Assembly: GCF_000702945.1 (NCBI RefSeq)
Contig: NZ_JNLE01000003.1
Coordinates: 1,597,501 to 1,661,500, forward strand
Direction: 5' to 3'
From: Clostridium sp. KNHs205
GTDB lineage: Bacteria; Bacillota; Clostridia; Lachnospirales; Lachnospiraceae
DNA length: 64,000 bases
Shown: positions 24,247-33,899 of the stretch, piece by piece
How the letters are laid out: the number at the start of each line of letters is the position of its first letter
Position numbering within the stretch: position 1 is the first letter of the stretch
Notes under the pieces: generated by a model
Database searches by the model: none
Seen by the model: only the letters and a program-made list of their open reading frames with translations
Told to the model about the DNA's origin: nothing
Translations under genes and position numbers: made by a program

Positions 24247-27200
24247 TTATTTAATTACTAGCTTATATTTCTTTACATAATTGCCGGAAGTGGCAATAAC
24301 ATAAACGGTACCAGCCTTCTTCGCAGTTAATTTGCCGGTAGTTGAGTTAATTGCAGCTAGTCTGGTGTTTGAAACAGAATAGGTTACTTTCTCCTTTGTT
24401 CCATAAGCAGTGGCTTTAAAGGTATAACTCTTGCCAACCTTTAAGGAAGCTATCTTTTTGGTAAAGCTTATATAAGGTTTCTTAACTGTTACCTTTAAAT
24501 TGTAGGTAGTGGAGTAAGAGTTAACAGTTACTTTTACCTTAATTACAGCAGAACCGGCAGCCTTTGCTGTTACAACACCTTTGGAGGATACAGTGGCTGT
24601 TTTGGAATTGGAGGTTGAATAGGAAATCTTAACCTTATCCTTACTGGTCACTTCCTCCGGTAAAGTTACACTTACCTTAGCTGTTTCTTTAAGATACAGG
24701 GTTTTACTGCTTATGGCTACAGTAGCTTCCTTGGAATAATCGGGAGCTATGGTTGGTGTAGGTGTAGCAGTAGGAGTTGCGGTAGGAGTAGTAGTTACAG
24801 TAGGCTCCGGAGTTGAAGGTGACTGGGTAGGTGAGTAAGTCACGGTTGGTGTAACAGTTGCCGTAGGTGAAGGTGAAGCGGTAACTGTAGGTGACGGCGA
24901 AGCAGTAACTGTGGGTTCAGGAGATACAGTTACAGTGGGTTCAGGACTTATAGTTACGGTAGGAGTTGGTGTAGCAGTAACTGTGGGTTCGGGAGATACA
25001 GTTACAGTGGGTTCAGGGCTTACAGTTACGGTAGGTGTCGGAATAACAGTAACTGTAGGTTCCGGTGAAGGAATATTGTCAAGATCAAAGCTTTCACTGT
25101 TCATAGCATAATCATATACTGTTACGGCTAACTCTGATAACGGGATATCTGTAATAGCCAGGTCACTCTTATCAAGGAGGAAGGAGGTCTGCCTGCCTGC
25201 TTCGCTCTCATTTGCCAAAAGAACAGTTATGGGACTTGCCGGGTTAGATTTATCATAAAGAGCTACGGAAGCTACATACTGATTATCCTTTACGGCAAGC
25301 TGCAGGGTATCCTCATCTGATACGACACCTACAAGAGCAGGCTTCTCAGTGTCAATGGTGATAGGGAATACCAGACTGCTTCTTGCATTATTCTGACTAT
25401 GGGCATCATAATCCAGCTCTCCTGTAACGGTGAGGGTAACAACAGAGTTATTGGGAAGGGGATTACCATTTTTGTCAGTTCCGGTATAATATACATCCAG
25501 ATAAGTCGGAACGATTGCCCGCTGGCTGGATACATAATGAGTCTTTCTCTCATAATTGGAAGTATAGGAAGATAATTTGTTACCCTCCTGATCGGTAATT
25601 TCATAGTGCAGGACTCTGGCGTTACGAAGAAGGCTTAGCTGGGCGATATCAAGGCCATCAAAGTAACCGTCTGCATTGGGGGATATGGCTATCTTTTCAG
25701 TTGCTGCAAAAGGGTCGTAGTATTCATACAGATCACTGTACAGATAAGGATTATAATCACCAATTAATGTATATGCAGTGCTATCAAAAGGATTAACGCC
25801 AAGATAGCTGTAACCTTCCGGTGTCTGTGTATACAGTGTATTAATTGTCTGCTGGAAGCCTTCCAGATTACTTGCGGAACCGGAATCAAATAGAGGTGCC
25901 TGGCTCCAGTCTCCATAAAAGCCCAGGAAAGGAACTGACAGGTCTATTCCATCAGATACAAGAGTTATGTAGCCGTCTATAAATTCTCCATTTTCATAGT
26001 AGCTGTCAAGTACCTGCTTTATGGTATCATCAAGCTGGATGGTAACATCTACCTGAACATCTGCTCCGGGGTCTAAAGTAATGGCACTGCCGGATACAAG
26101 AGTGTTTCCGTTAACAGACAGTGTAACCTGAGCGTATTCACTGATATCCAACGGGCTTTCAGCTATAAAATTTCCATAATCGGATAACAGGAGATTTTCA
26201 GATAACACAGCTGACTGTGGTGTATAAGTTATGGCTGAACCTGTAATACTGCGAACATGGAAGGACTTTGTAAAAGTACCGGCCTTTGAAACGTCATCAC
26301 CGAGATTCAGTTTCGGTCTTCCTTCAGCACCATCAGCTTCGTCGGTATAGAGATAAGCTCCTGAGTTAACGGCATTATAAACATTGACGATACCGCTGCC
26401 TTGTTTACGGGGTGAAAAAGGTACATTCGCCTTTGTAACGGAAGGGCTGGCAGTACTCATAAGCAGGTTGGTTGCCAGTTCCGCTTTTTCTGCAGAGCTT
26501 AAACTGTCACCATAGATCTCATTCAGATACTGTTTCACCAGAGCATAGGTACCTGCGATATGAGGAGAAGCCATGGAGGTACCGCTCATGGAACCATATT
26601 TGCCGCCAGGCAATGTAGAATAGATATTCTCGCCGGGAGCTGCAATTTCCGGTTTCAGCTTCAGATCCGGTGTTATACCCCAGGAGGAAAAATCAGAGGG
26701 TTGGTTAGCAAGGCTGTCAGGAAACTGACCTGTCTCGCCTGATACCTGTAATACAGTTTCTGCCAGGCCGCGCAGATAGAACCCGTCTTCCTGGGTTATG
26801 GAAACTGCGGGAATATCATAATCTGTCAGCTGCATACTGATAGTTCCGGTAGTATTATTTGAAACAATCAAACCGACAGCACCATGATTTCTTGCAAAGA
26901 TTAATTTGTCATTAAAGGAGATGGAACCTCTGTTAACCAGAGCAATTTTACCGGCAACATCAATATTTGCATAATCTGAGTTATTTCCCACATTGGGAAC
27001 CGCAACATATTGAATCGCTCCGCCTGAAACAGTTGACAGGGCAGAGAAGAGCGGCTGGTCTCCGGCAGCTGTTTCTGTGTAGGTAATCCTTTTCTCTGCT
27101 GCTTCAAAATAATAAGCATGATAGTTGGTATTTACAACGCTTGCTACAGACAAAGGGGTCCTATATACGGACGGTGAGCCTACTACAGAGGTATCGGGAT

Positions 27201-28452
27201 TAGCGGCTAAAGCAAGTCCGCTTGGTGTCAGGTCCTTAAATCCATTGGTATAGGAACTGCTGTAGCTGTTGCCGGCTGATACTGCCATAGTAATTCCGGC
27301 ACTTTCTACTCTTGCATATACATCTGATATGGAAGCTTCTCCTTCGTCGGTAAAACCACTGGGAGAGCCAAGACTCATATTTATGACATCGGCACCAAGA
27401 ACAACGGCATCTTCAATGGCTGCCAGAATGTCTTCCGTATAAGCACCGGTATCTCCTAATACATCACTGAATACCTTCATAATCATAAGCTGTGCTTCGG
27501 GAGCAACCCCTGTAATACCATCGGAATCTCCGTCCGGAGCAGCAACGGTACCGGCTACGTGGGTACCATGGTCATTGCCGTTTTGTACAACGGATTCGGT
27601 GCTGGGAGTTACATTGGTGTCCCTGTCAGCATAGTCATAGGCATATGGAATTTTTGAATTGACGTAGGTCTTGGAGGCATCAGTTATACCGGACTGAAGT
27701 CCTGTTGTACTATTTGAGATTTTCCCCTGCAAAGAGGAGGGATCACTGAACTTAGGATTAGCAGGCATCACTCCAAACCCTGGATGACCGGTATCTAAAC
27801 CTGTATCAACGATTGCTACAGCTGTTCTGTCACCTTTATAGTTTAAATCCCAAAGGGCTGTTGCGCCAATGGTTTCGGTACTTGAATCCATGACAGGATC
27901 AATCTTGTCATAAACAGGAGCTTCATAAGCCGTCTTAACGCCTTTTAAGGATTTAATGGTTTCAATGGCTCCATAACTGGTCCTGATAGCAAAACCATTC
28001 ATGACAGTAGTATAGCGGTATAATACTTGTGGTGTTGAGGCTGCGAAATGCTTAGCCGAGATTTGATTAATGACAGTATCCTGCTGTTTCAAAATATCAG
28101 AAGTTATTCTGTCTGCTTCGGATGATTGATTAAATTCCTCGAAGCTGTTTGAAACGCCGGAACGCATTAGACTGGTACTGCTCAGATACTGTTCCAGAAG
28201 GGGAGAGTTATCAAGCTCTACAATAACGGTTACAATTTTGTTCTTTGCTGAAGCGCCAATGCTTCCTTCATACCCCTTAAGTTCACCTGCATTTACTGGC
28301 TTGGAACTGCCCCCGGTCTTAGTTCCGTTGTACAAAATCCCGGAAGCTGCCGGTAAATCTGCTGCCTGGGGGTATTGAAGAAACGGATTAGCCAGTACGG
28401 AAGTTACTGTCAACACGATGACGGAGAGTGCTGCTGTGACTTTTTTTCTCAT
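24247..28452 (-). CDS. Large secreted subtilase (lactocepin/Vpr-like) with Ig-like C-terminus
   Basis: 1401 aa. Order: signal peptide (about 1-31), I9-type propeptide (about 70-180), S8 catalytic domain with Asp216 (AIVDTGLDTGHPG), His295 (NDHGTHVAG) and Ser626 (SGTSMASPH), an inserted protease-associated domain (about 465-570), a fibronectin-like region, a Thr/Pro/Glu stalk of repeated SPEPTVTV units (about 1120-1220), and two Big_2-type Ig-like domains ending at Lys1401. No sortase signal; the Ig-like modules may bind the wall. Triad is complete, so an active extracellular protease that feeds on peptides or processes surface proteins. A promoter at 28715-28743 gives a leader of about 255 bases. 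Confidence 0.94.
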   Translation of the reverse strand: MRKKVTAALSVIVLTVTSVLANPFLQYPQAADLPAASGILYNGTKTGGSSKPVNAGELKGYEGSIGASAKNKIVTVIVELDNSPLLEQYLSSTSLMRSGVSNSFEEFNQSSEADRITSDILKQQDTVINQISAKHFAASTPQVLYRYTTVMNGFAIRTSYGAIETIKSLKGVKTAYEAPVYDKIDPVMDSSTETIGATALWDLNYKGDRTAVAIVDTGLDTGHPGFGVMPANPKFSDPSSLQGKISNSTTGLQSGITDASKTYVNSKIPYAYDYADRDTNVTPSTESVVQNGNDHGTHVAGTVAAPDGDSDGITGVAPEAQLMIMKVFSDVLGDTGAYTEDILAAIEDAVVLGADVINMSLGSPSGFTDEGEASISDVYARVESAGITMAVSAGNSYSSSYTNGFKDLTPSGLALAANPDTSVVGSPSVYRTPLSVASVVNTNYHAYYFEAAEKRITYTETAAGDQPLFSALSTVSGGAIQYVAVPNVGNNSDYANIDVAGKIALVNRGSISFNDKLIFARNHGAVGLIVSNNTTGTISMQLTDYDIPAVSITQEDGFYLRGLAETVLQVSGETGQFPDSLANQPSDFSSWGITPDLKLKPEIAAPGENIYSTLPGGKYGSMSGTSMASPHIAGTYALVKQYLNEIYGDSLSSAEKAELATNLLMSTASPSVTKANVPFSPRKQGSGIVNVYNAVNSGAYLYTDEADGAEGRPKLNLGDDVSKAGTFTKSFHVRSITGSAITYTPQSAVLSENLLLSDYGNFIAESPLDISEYAQVTLSVNGNTLVSGSAITLDPGADVQVDVTIQLDDTIKQVLDSYYENGEFIDGYITLVSDGIDLSVPFLGFYGDWSQAPLFDSGSASNLEGFQQTINTLYTQTPEGYSYLGVNPFDSTAYTLIGDYNPYLYSDLYEYYDPFAATEKIAISPNADGYFDGLDIAQLSLLRNARVLHYEITDQEGNKLSSYTSNYERKTHYVSSQRAIVPTYLDVYYTGTDKNGNPLPNNSVVTLTVTGELDYDAHSQNNARSSLVFPITIDTEKPALVGVVSDEDTLQLAVKDNQYVASVALYDKSNPASPITVLLANESEAGRQTSFLLDKSDLAITDIPLSELAVTVYDYAMNSESFDLDNIPSPEPTVTVIPTPTVTVSPEPTVTVSPEPTVTATPTPTVTISPEPTVTVSPEPTVTASPSPTVTASPSPTATVTPTVTYSPTQSPSTPEPTVTTTPTATPTATPTPTIAPDYSKEATVAISSKTLYLKETAKVSVTLPEEVTSKDKVKISYSTSNSKTATVSSKGVVTAKAAGSAVIKVKVTVNSYSTTYNLKVTVKKPYISFTKKIASLKVGKSYTFKATAYGTKEKVTYSVSNTRLAAINSTTGKLTAKKAGTVYVIATSGNYVKKYKLVIK

Positions 28453-28714
28453 TTACATCCCTCTTTCTATATAATGTTAGGATTAAATGATGTCGACCAC
28501 AGCTAAATTTATCTTGCGCAGAGGGAGTATGTAAGTTAAATTATGAAAGATACTCCCAGGCAGAAATACCAAATTGATTGGAATGTTACCTGAAAGCTGC
28601 TAAATTTAACTCATATAGATTTAAAATCCTATGGAACTGTTAAGCTTATGTGCATCATTTATCCGGTTAATTTAGGAATACGCCATTGTAGTTCCTAGAT
28701 TATAAATCCCACCC
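28453..28714 (-). other. Long 5' leader of the subtilase gene
   Basis: About 255 untranslated bases are implied by the promoter. A stem GGGAGTAT/ATACTCCC lies at 28523-28557. No known riboswitch was recognised. The gap as a whole runs to 28972 and also holds the ECF-gene terminator. Confidence 0.4.
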
Positions 28715-28743
28715 ATTATAACATGTACTATTTTAATTTACAA
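28715..28743 (-). promoter_or_regulatory. Predicted sigma-A promoter of the large subtilase
   Basis: Minus strand TTGTAA (28738-28743), exactly 17 bp, TATAAT (28715-28720). Confidence 0.6.
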
Positions 28744-28875
28744 TAAATGGTAATCTAAAGAATTTGACAGAAAGGTGTAAAAAATACTGAAATAAATTCT
28801 ATTCTAACGGGATTGGACAAGATTCTGTGATATAAGCTTATCTCACATATAGAAGTATGATATGAAAGGAAAACG

Positions 28876-28908
28876 AAACCCCTCCGTCATTTTTCCAGAG
28901 AGGGGTTT
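28876..28908 (-). terminator. Terminator of the ECF S-component gene
   Basis: AAACCCCTC (28876-28884) pairs with GAGGGGTTT (28900-28908). Downstream on the minus strand the sequence continues CGTTTTCCTTT. Confidence 0.8.
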
Positions 28909-28972
28909 GGGCATCACTGCATTGAAAGCAATTAGAACTTGTGCTATGATATATCACTGAGGATGATGCATA

Positions 28973-29518
28973 TTAAGATCTTTTATAAATTACTTTTCTG
29001 ACTACAGGTACCTTATCCAGTACCGGCAGCAGGAGGGATGCTCCTAGTATTGCAAATACAGTCTGAACCAGATTAAAGGGAATATCAATCAGTGCTGCTT
29101 TTACCCCCATCCCAAGGATAAAGGCTGAAAACAGGTAATATCCCGTCACCACGATGGCCCCGGCACCCAGCCCTCCGGCAATAACACCAAGAATACGATT
29201 ATTCTGTCTAAGGGTATGTCTGCAAATCGCATGGTATATATAACCACCGAGAAGTGCCGCAAAGGCTTTAATAATTAAAGTGGCAGGAGCAAAGCCGGCA
29301 TATCCGGATAATATGTCTGCAAACAAGGAGCCGATACCAGCGGCAAGACTTCCATAGACCGGTCCTAATAAGATACCGGACAGAAGGACCATGCCATCAC
29401 CGAAGTGAATATACCCAAGTGCAGGTGTCGGGACTTTGATTATCATAGTTGCAATACAGGTTAAGGCAGCCATAAGTGCGGATAGTATAAGTATCTGGCT
29501 ATTATTTTTAGTGTTCAT
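28973..29518 (-). CDS. ECF transporter S component (substrate-binding membrane subunit)
   Basis: 181 aa, five or six membrane helices. The N-terminal ALMAALTCIATMIIKVPTP and the HFGDGMVLLSGILLGPVYG loop are typical of the PF07155-type ECF S components. These bind one vitamin or cofactor precursor and use a shared EcfAAT energising module encoded elsewhere. Substrate is not resolvable; relatives have been assigned pyridoxine, hydroxymethylpyrimidine, pantothenate or riboflavin. GGGAGGT precedes the ATG at 29518. No matching riboswitch was seen in its leader. Confidence 0.88.
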   Translation of the reverse strand: MNTKNNSQILILSALMAALTCIATMIIKVPTPALGYIHFGDGMVLLSGILLGPVYGSLAAGIGSLFADILSGYAGFAPATLIIKAFAALLGGYIYHAICRHTLRQNNRILGVIAGGLGAGAIVVTGYYLFSAFILGMGVKAALIDIPFNLVQTVFAILGASLLLPVLDKVPVVRKVIYKRS

Positions 29519-29879
29519 GTGTTGATACCTCCCGTGCTGGACATCTTTATATTTATATAAGAACTGCTTTTTAGTTACTTTATTCTAAAATTGGCATGAT
29601 TGAAAGTTCCAGTAATGAAAAAATTAATGGTGCCAGATTCTCTAATCAATAATTTCTATTAAATACAATTAGTATGAATCAGAAAAGACATAACTACACC
29701 TTGTTTTTGCAGGAAAGAAATATATTATTAAGAGAGATAAACTTTTCTAAGTTTAATCCGTGTAATTTCATAGGCTTGTAAAGAGATGAATGATTGTCAG
29801 TATATAAATTAAGCTTTAAATTTTAAATAATTTGCCTGTAGTTTATTGTGCAGGCTTTGAGAAAGGTTGGGTTAGAAGG
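29519..29879. other. Divergent intergenic region, nothing recognised
   Basis: AT-rich 360 bp between the ECF gene and larB. No riboswitch, repeat or ORF supported. Confidence 0.4.
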
Positions 29880-30623
29880 ATGGATGTTTACAAATTTCTG
29901 GAGCAGGTTAAAAAGGGTGAAATAGAACTTGATGAAGCCGCAGATTTATTAAAAAAAATGCCTTATGAAGATCTGGACTTTGCCAAATTAGATCATCACA
30001 GACATTTTAGAAGCGGTTTTGGAGAAGTGGTTTTCTGTCAGGGAAAAAGCAATGAACATCTGACAGAGATTTATCGCAGGTTCTATCTTCATGATACGGA
30101 CGTGCTTGGAACAAGGGCCAGCAAAGAACAGTACGAAGAAGTGAAGAAGGTATTGGATAACGTGACTTATGACCCTTTATCCAGAATTCTATCGGTTGAG
30201 AAAGAGAAGAAAGAGCGGACAGGCCTGGTAGCGGTATGTACCGGTGGTACGGCAGATATTCCGGTAGCAGAGGAAGCAGCCAGAACAGCAGAATTTTTTG
30301 GTAGTAATGTAGTTAGGATCTATGATGTAGGTGTTGCCGGAATTCACAGGTTATTTGCTAAACTGGAGGAAATTCAGAAAGCAAACTGTATTGTAGCGGT
30401 TGCAGGGATGGAGGGAGCTTTAGGCGGAGTATTAGCTGGACTTGTAGACAAGCCGGTTATCGCAGTGCCCACCTCCGTAGGTTATGGTACAAGCTTTGGA
30501 GGTGTCTCTGCGTTGCTGACCATGCTCAATTCCTGTGCAGAAGGGTTGGCAGTGGTTAATATTGATAACGGCTTTGGTGCAGGTTATATGGCAACCCAGA
30601 TAAACAGACTTTGTAAAGAATAA
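29880..30623 (+). CDS. larB: LarB, pyridinium-3,5-biscarboxylic acid mononucleotide synthase
   Basis: 247 aa from ATG 29880. The N-terminal DVYKFLEQVKKGEIELDEAA and HHRHFRSGFGEVVFCQGKS motifs, then a PurE-like Rossmann region (VAVCTGGTADIPVAEEAA, GYGTSFGGVSALLTM), match LarB. Family knowledge: LarB carboxylates nicotinic acid adenine dinucleotide in the first step of the nickel-pincer nucleotide cofactor, used by lactate racemase LarA. An upstream in-frame TTG at 29832 has no ribosome site, and homologues begin at the position chosen, though AGAAGG lies very close to this ATG. larC lies convergently downstream. Confidence 0.92.
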   Translation: MDVYKFLEQVKKGEIELDEAADLLKKMPYEDLDFAKLDHHRHFRSGFGEVVFCQGKSNEHLTEIYRRFYLHDTDVLGTRASKEQYEEVKKVLDNVTYDPLSRILSVEKEKKERTGLVAVCTGGTADIPVAEEAARTAEFFGSNVVRIYDVGVAGIHRLFAKLEEIQKANCIVAVAGMEGALGGVLAGLVDKPVIAVPTSVGYGTSFGGVSALLTMLNSCAEGLAVVNIDNGFGAGYMATQINRLCKE

Positions 30624-30769
30624 CGTATAAGCTATAATCTGTCAGGCCCTCTATAACGAAAGTAATCCTGAGGAGCGGTATAGATACCACTTTTTAGCAC
30701 GGATGCTGTTGGACAATTTTTAAATGGCTTTTCTTAAAGCTACAATGTTTCATGTAATTCAAATAAAGG

Positions 30770-32257
30770 TCATAACCTAAGAGCCAGGGTCTGAACCAGA
30801 CTGTATAAAGTGGTATAATCCAAACCGGAGCTTAAGGACAGACTTCGGATGCTGTCCCCTTCCGGATAACAGAAAGTCTTATCTGAATAGCGGCAGATCT
30901 TTACAGTGGCTTCACCATAGGGTGTCTGAATAGTCGTGAAGCTTCTGTTTAAGGTTGTTCGTTTCATTTCCTGTCTGCGGATGCCTATGGTAGTGGTATG
31001 TGTAAAGATCAGCTCTTCTACTGCAGGAATATCCTTTTCTGCACAAATAACGCCTAATAGATAAGCCGGCCGGTTCTTCTTCATATAGATGGGAGTGTAA
31101 TACACATCTTTGGCACCGGCTTTCAGCAGGATATCCATGGTATGTCCAAGTACTTCACCGGAGCAGTCGTCAAGGTTTGCTTCCAAAACCCAGACCGTAT
31201 CAGGAATGGTGTTGGGTAATGCAGTTTCAGCTTCCTCAATCAGCATAGCTCTTAAGAAGCTTGTCTGCTCATAGGCTCTTTTTCCGGTACCTAGTCCAAT
31301 TCTGCTGATTGTAAAATTAGAGGGCAGGTCTTCCTTTGTTCTGATGGCTGCAGCAATGGCGGCACCGGTGGGGGTGACCAGCTCTCCTTTGACTTGCGTC
31401 AGATGAAGCTTTAGGCTGTATTTTGAGGAGATATTTACCACTGCCGGAACGGGAATGGGAAGAACTCCATGCTGGCAGGTGATCTGACCGCGGCCTTCGT
31501 ATAGTTCGGATACATATACTTCACTGATATTCAAATTATCCAGGCAGATGGCGGCAGCGGTTATATCTACGATGGAGTCGGTAGCACCTACTTCATGAAA
31601 GTGAACTTCCTCAAGGGACTTGCCGTGGGCTTTGGATTCTGCCTCGGCGATGATGAGAAAGATTCTTTTGGCTATTGCTTTGGCATTGTCTGTGATGGAG
31701 GAAGCATCAATTATGGAATAAATATCCTGAAGATTCCTGTGTTCGTGATGACCGTAGTGCAGATGGGATGCGGCAATTGAGTGGCTGTGGGGATGGTCAT
31801 GGGTATGAATAGGCTCATGTTTATGGCTATGTTCATGGGGTGCCATTGATTCGGAGGCACCAGAGTGATTATGGTCATGGGTATGCTCATGATTGTGGTC
31901 ATGTACTTGAGCGGTACCATGTAATTTTAGTGACCCGGTGTTGTGAGCCTGTGCCGGGCTTTTCAGCTTATAGGATTTTGAAGTGACAGCATTGGCAGGT
32001 TGAACAGCTTTCTCGTGACCGAAGAGATAATCCATATCATGGTCATGATTGTCTTTCTCTAAAATAACATTAAAGTCACAGGCATCTATACTGTTCCTTA
32101 ATTTTCTGGTAATTTCTATTTTGTAACCGTCAACATTGAGACTCTTTAAGCCGTTCAGCAAAACATCCTTATCTGCTCCCAAATCCAGCAATGCGCCGAC
32201 AGTCATATCGCCGCTGATGCCTGAGTAGCATTCCAAATATAAACTTTGCTTTTTCAT
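30770..32257 (-). CDS. larC: LarC, nickel insertion enzyme with His-rich insert, single uninterrupted frame
   Basis: 495 aa. It starts LYLECYSGISGDMTVGALLDLG, a hallmark of LarC (DUF111), and includes VHFHEVGATDSIVDI, TPTGAAI and the C-terminal LEANLDDCSGEVLGHTM region. A strongly His-rich insert (about residues 118-175, HDHNHEHTHDHNH) probably binds nickel. In Lactiplantibacillus plantarum, LarC comes from two ORFs joined by programmed frameshift; here one frame encodes it all. It inserts nickel into the pincer cofactor by a CTP-dependent step. LarE and the user enzyme are not in the window. Confidence 0.94.
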   Translation of the reverse strand: MKKQSLYLECYSGISGDMTVGALLDLGADKDVLLNGLKSLNVDGYKIEITRKLRNSIDACDFNVILEKDNHDHDMDYLFGHEKAVQPANAVTSKSYKLKSPAQAHNTGSLKLHGTAQVHDHNHEHTHDHNHSGASESMAPHEHSHKHEPIHTHDHPHSHSIAASHLHYGHHEHRNLQDIYSIIDASSITDNAKAIAKRIFLIIAEAESKAHGKSLEEVHFHEVGATDSIVDITAAAICLDNLNISEVYVSELYEGRGQITCQHGVLPIPVPAVVNISSKYSLKLHLTQVKGELVTPTGAAIAAAIRTKEDLPSNFTISRIGLGTGKRAYEQTSFLRAMLIEEAETALPNTIPDTVWVLEANLDDCSGEVLGHTMDILLKAGAKDVYYTPIYMKKNRPAYLLGVICAEKDIPAVEELIFTHTTTIGIRRQEMKRTTLNRSFTTIQTPYGEATVKICRYSDKTFCYPEGDSIRSLSLSSGLDYTTLYSLVQTLALRL

Positions 32258-32424
32258 TGGTATACCTTCTTTCTGATTGGGTGAATTTATTGTAAGAGTT
32301 TAGTTAATTGATGATTTAGATTTAAATTTACAACGGGATAATTATAGCATTAAGTTATGGGCGGTGCAATAAGATCAAAAGGTACTTATAACTGGTCAAC
32401 AATCAAGTGCGTATTATATATGGT

Positions 32425-33320
32425 TTACCAGGTATAAATAATATACGGTGACTGAAAAATCTGATCCATGGTTTTTAAGAAGGGAATCAACGTGGAGAAA
32501 TCCACGGCTCGATGGTCAAAGGCCAAGCACATGGGAAGTGTTTTTCTGATACCTATAGTTTTAACACCGTCATCGTTAATGTAGACACCGGGCTTTTCCT
32601 GGATAGCTCCCAGACCAACTGCAAAAACTTGTGGTGGTATGATTTCTAACAGGGCAAAACAGCCGGTCTGTTCTTTGTAAATACTGCCTATGTTTGAAAT
32701 AGTAACGGTTCCCCTGGTTAAATTCCTGGATGACAGGTGCATTTCGGGGGAATTATAGTATTTATTTTTTTCTTTTCCGGTAAGACCTTTCATAGGCTGA
32801 GGACCAAGCTGAGCGGCCAGAATACGCCTTATAATTCCCAGATGCATTTTTTTCAGTTCTGATATCGTGTCCTGAAGAGCAGCTTTATAAAGCAGCTCAT
32901 CTATATTTGTGTGAGATATTTTTTCCTCATTTCAGAAATGGAAGAAGAGAGGCCGGTGAGGGTTTTATTTTCCGTATGAACAATTACAGGCGTAATCATT
33001 TTCCCGTCCGGCAGCAGCCAGGGGAGGCTGATATTTATATTTTCATGGAGAGTAAGGGTTCCTTTGATTTTTTTCGGGTGATAAGATAAAGTAGCATTAA
33101 GGGAAGGAGCACTCTTTAGTCCTTCTACAATTGTCCGCAGCATTATCGTATTAAAGCTTATTTTTTTAACGTAGGTGTGATTGAATTTTTCATATTCGTT
33201 ATAAAAATCAGTTATGTCAGGTTCATAAAGATAGGAAACATGGGGAATGGTGTTCCAGGACTTTGTGGTCATATGTGAAACAATTCGCCTTTGTATATCA
33301 AATTGCAGGTTCGTTGTCAT
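32425..33320 (-). pseudogene. 2-oxo acid dehydrogenase E2-like acyltransferase, frameshifted
   Basis: Two adjacent minus-strand frames (33320-32901 and 32847-32425) together make one E2 catalytic domain of about 297 aa with no lipoyl domain. The first frame stops after SEMRKKYLTQI. Re-reading one base back at the run of six A (T on the plus strand, 32919-32924) gives a continuous bridge KKISHTNIDELLYKAALQD into the second part. The catalytic DHRAVD motif is present in the second part (DHRxxDG in the family). A 1-base indel in the A run, real or from sequencing, is the simple reading. GAGGAG precedes the ATG at 33320. Small orphan E2-like acyltransferases occur in Clostridia without E1/E3. Confidence 0.78.
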
Positions 33321-33592
33321 AGAGTAACTCCTCTCTATTGAGATAAGGTATGGATTGAACAGAACAGCTTACTTGATTAATTATATGTGGGGCGGATTCA
33401 ATTTTTCCTATGATAATTAACAATTTATTTTTTAGAGTAGGGAGCTCTGCCGAGCAAGGCAAAACATTCAGTGCTAGCAGCTTGCCACGGGTCTTTACGT
33501 AACATAAGCTTTGATACCATCCCTTTCCAGGCTTGAATAGCAGTTGTCAGTGTATTCCTTTAGCTGGAAAGAGATGAGAAAATTAAGACAAC

Positions 33593-33766
33593 TTACATAC
33601 GGGCCTTCTCATTATATTGCTTCTTTTTATTTATATGTCTGACCTTGGCACGAGGGTAATACTTGTCACAATGCTGGCAATAACCTGTGTGACAGGCTTC
33701 TCTGTTTTTACTACATTTACCAAAGGAAATATAGTATTTACAAGGGGTTTCCCTAAATACAGCCAT
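33593..33766 (-). CDS. Small Cys/His-rich conserved-type protein
   Basis: 57 aa from the ATG at 33766: MAVFRETPCKYYISFGKC, then CHTGYCQHCDKYYP and a basic tail HINKKKQYNEKARM. Five Cys and two His in a CxxC-like layout suggest a small zinc-binding protein. A longer start at 33832 exists but has no ribosome site, whereas CAGGT lies 10 bases before the one chosen. Function unknown. The 270-bp gap upstream (33321-33592) is moderately GC-rich near 33434-33520 but I recognise nothing in it. Confidence 0.6.
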   Translation of the reverse strand: MAVFRETPCKYYISFGKCSKNREACHTGYCQHCDKYYPRAKVRHINKKKQYNEKARM

Positions 33767-33899
33767 TTTCTGATACCTGCTTTCTATATAAGCTGAATCT
33801 GGTTTTTTCCTCTTCAGGGTATAAAAATTCATAAATTTACTATGTTTTTATATTTACTATGTTTTTATATCTGAAGAGGTAAAACTTAACGCAGCATAT

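Noticed and set aside
29519..29830. Vitamin riboswitch upstream of the ECF S component
   Set aside because: No THF, TPP, FMN, preQ1 or cobalamin core seen on the minus strand.
30770..32257. LarC1/LarC2 programmed frameshift as in L. plantarum
   Set aside because: A single uninterrupted frame covers both parts.
32901..32930. Programmed -1 frameshift in the E2-like gene
   Set aside because: The run is G AAA AAA T, not a standard slippery heptamer, and no downstream stimulatory structure was evident; an indel is simpler.
33434..33520. Possible riboswitch in a moderately GC-rich gap
   Set aside because: I could not match any conserved riboswitch core or draw a convincing paired structure.
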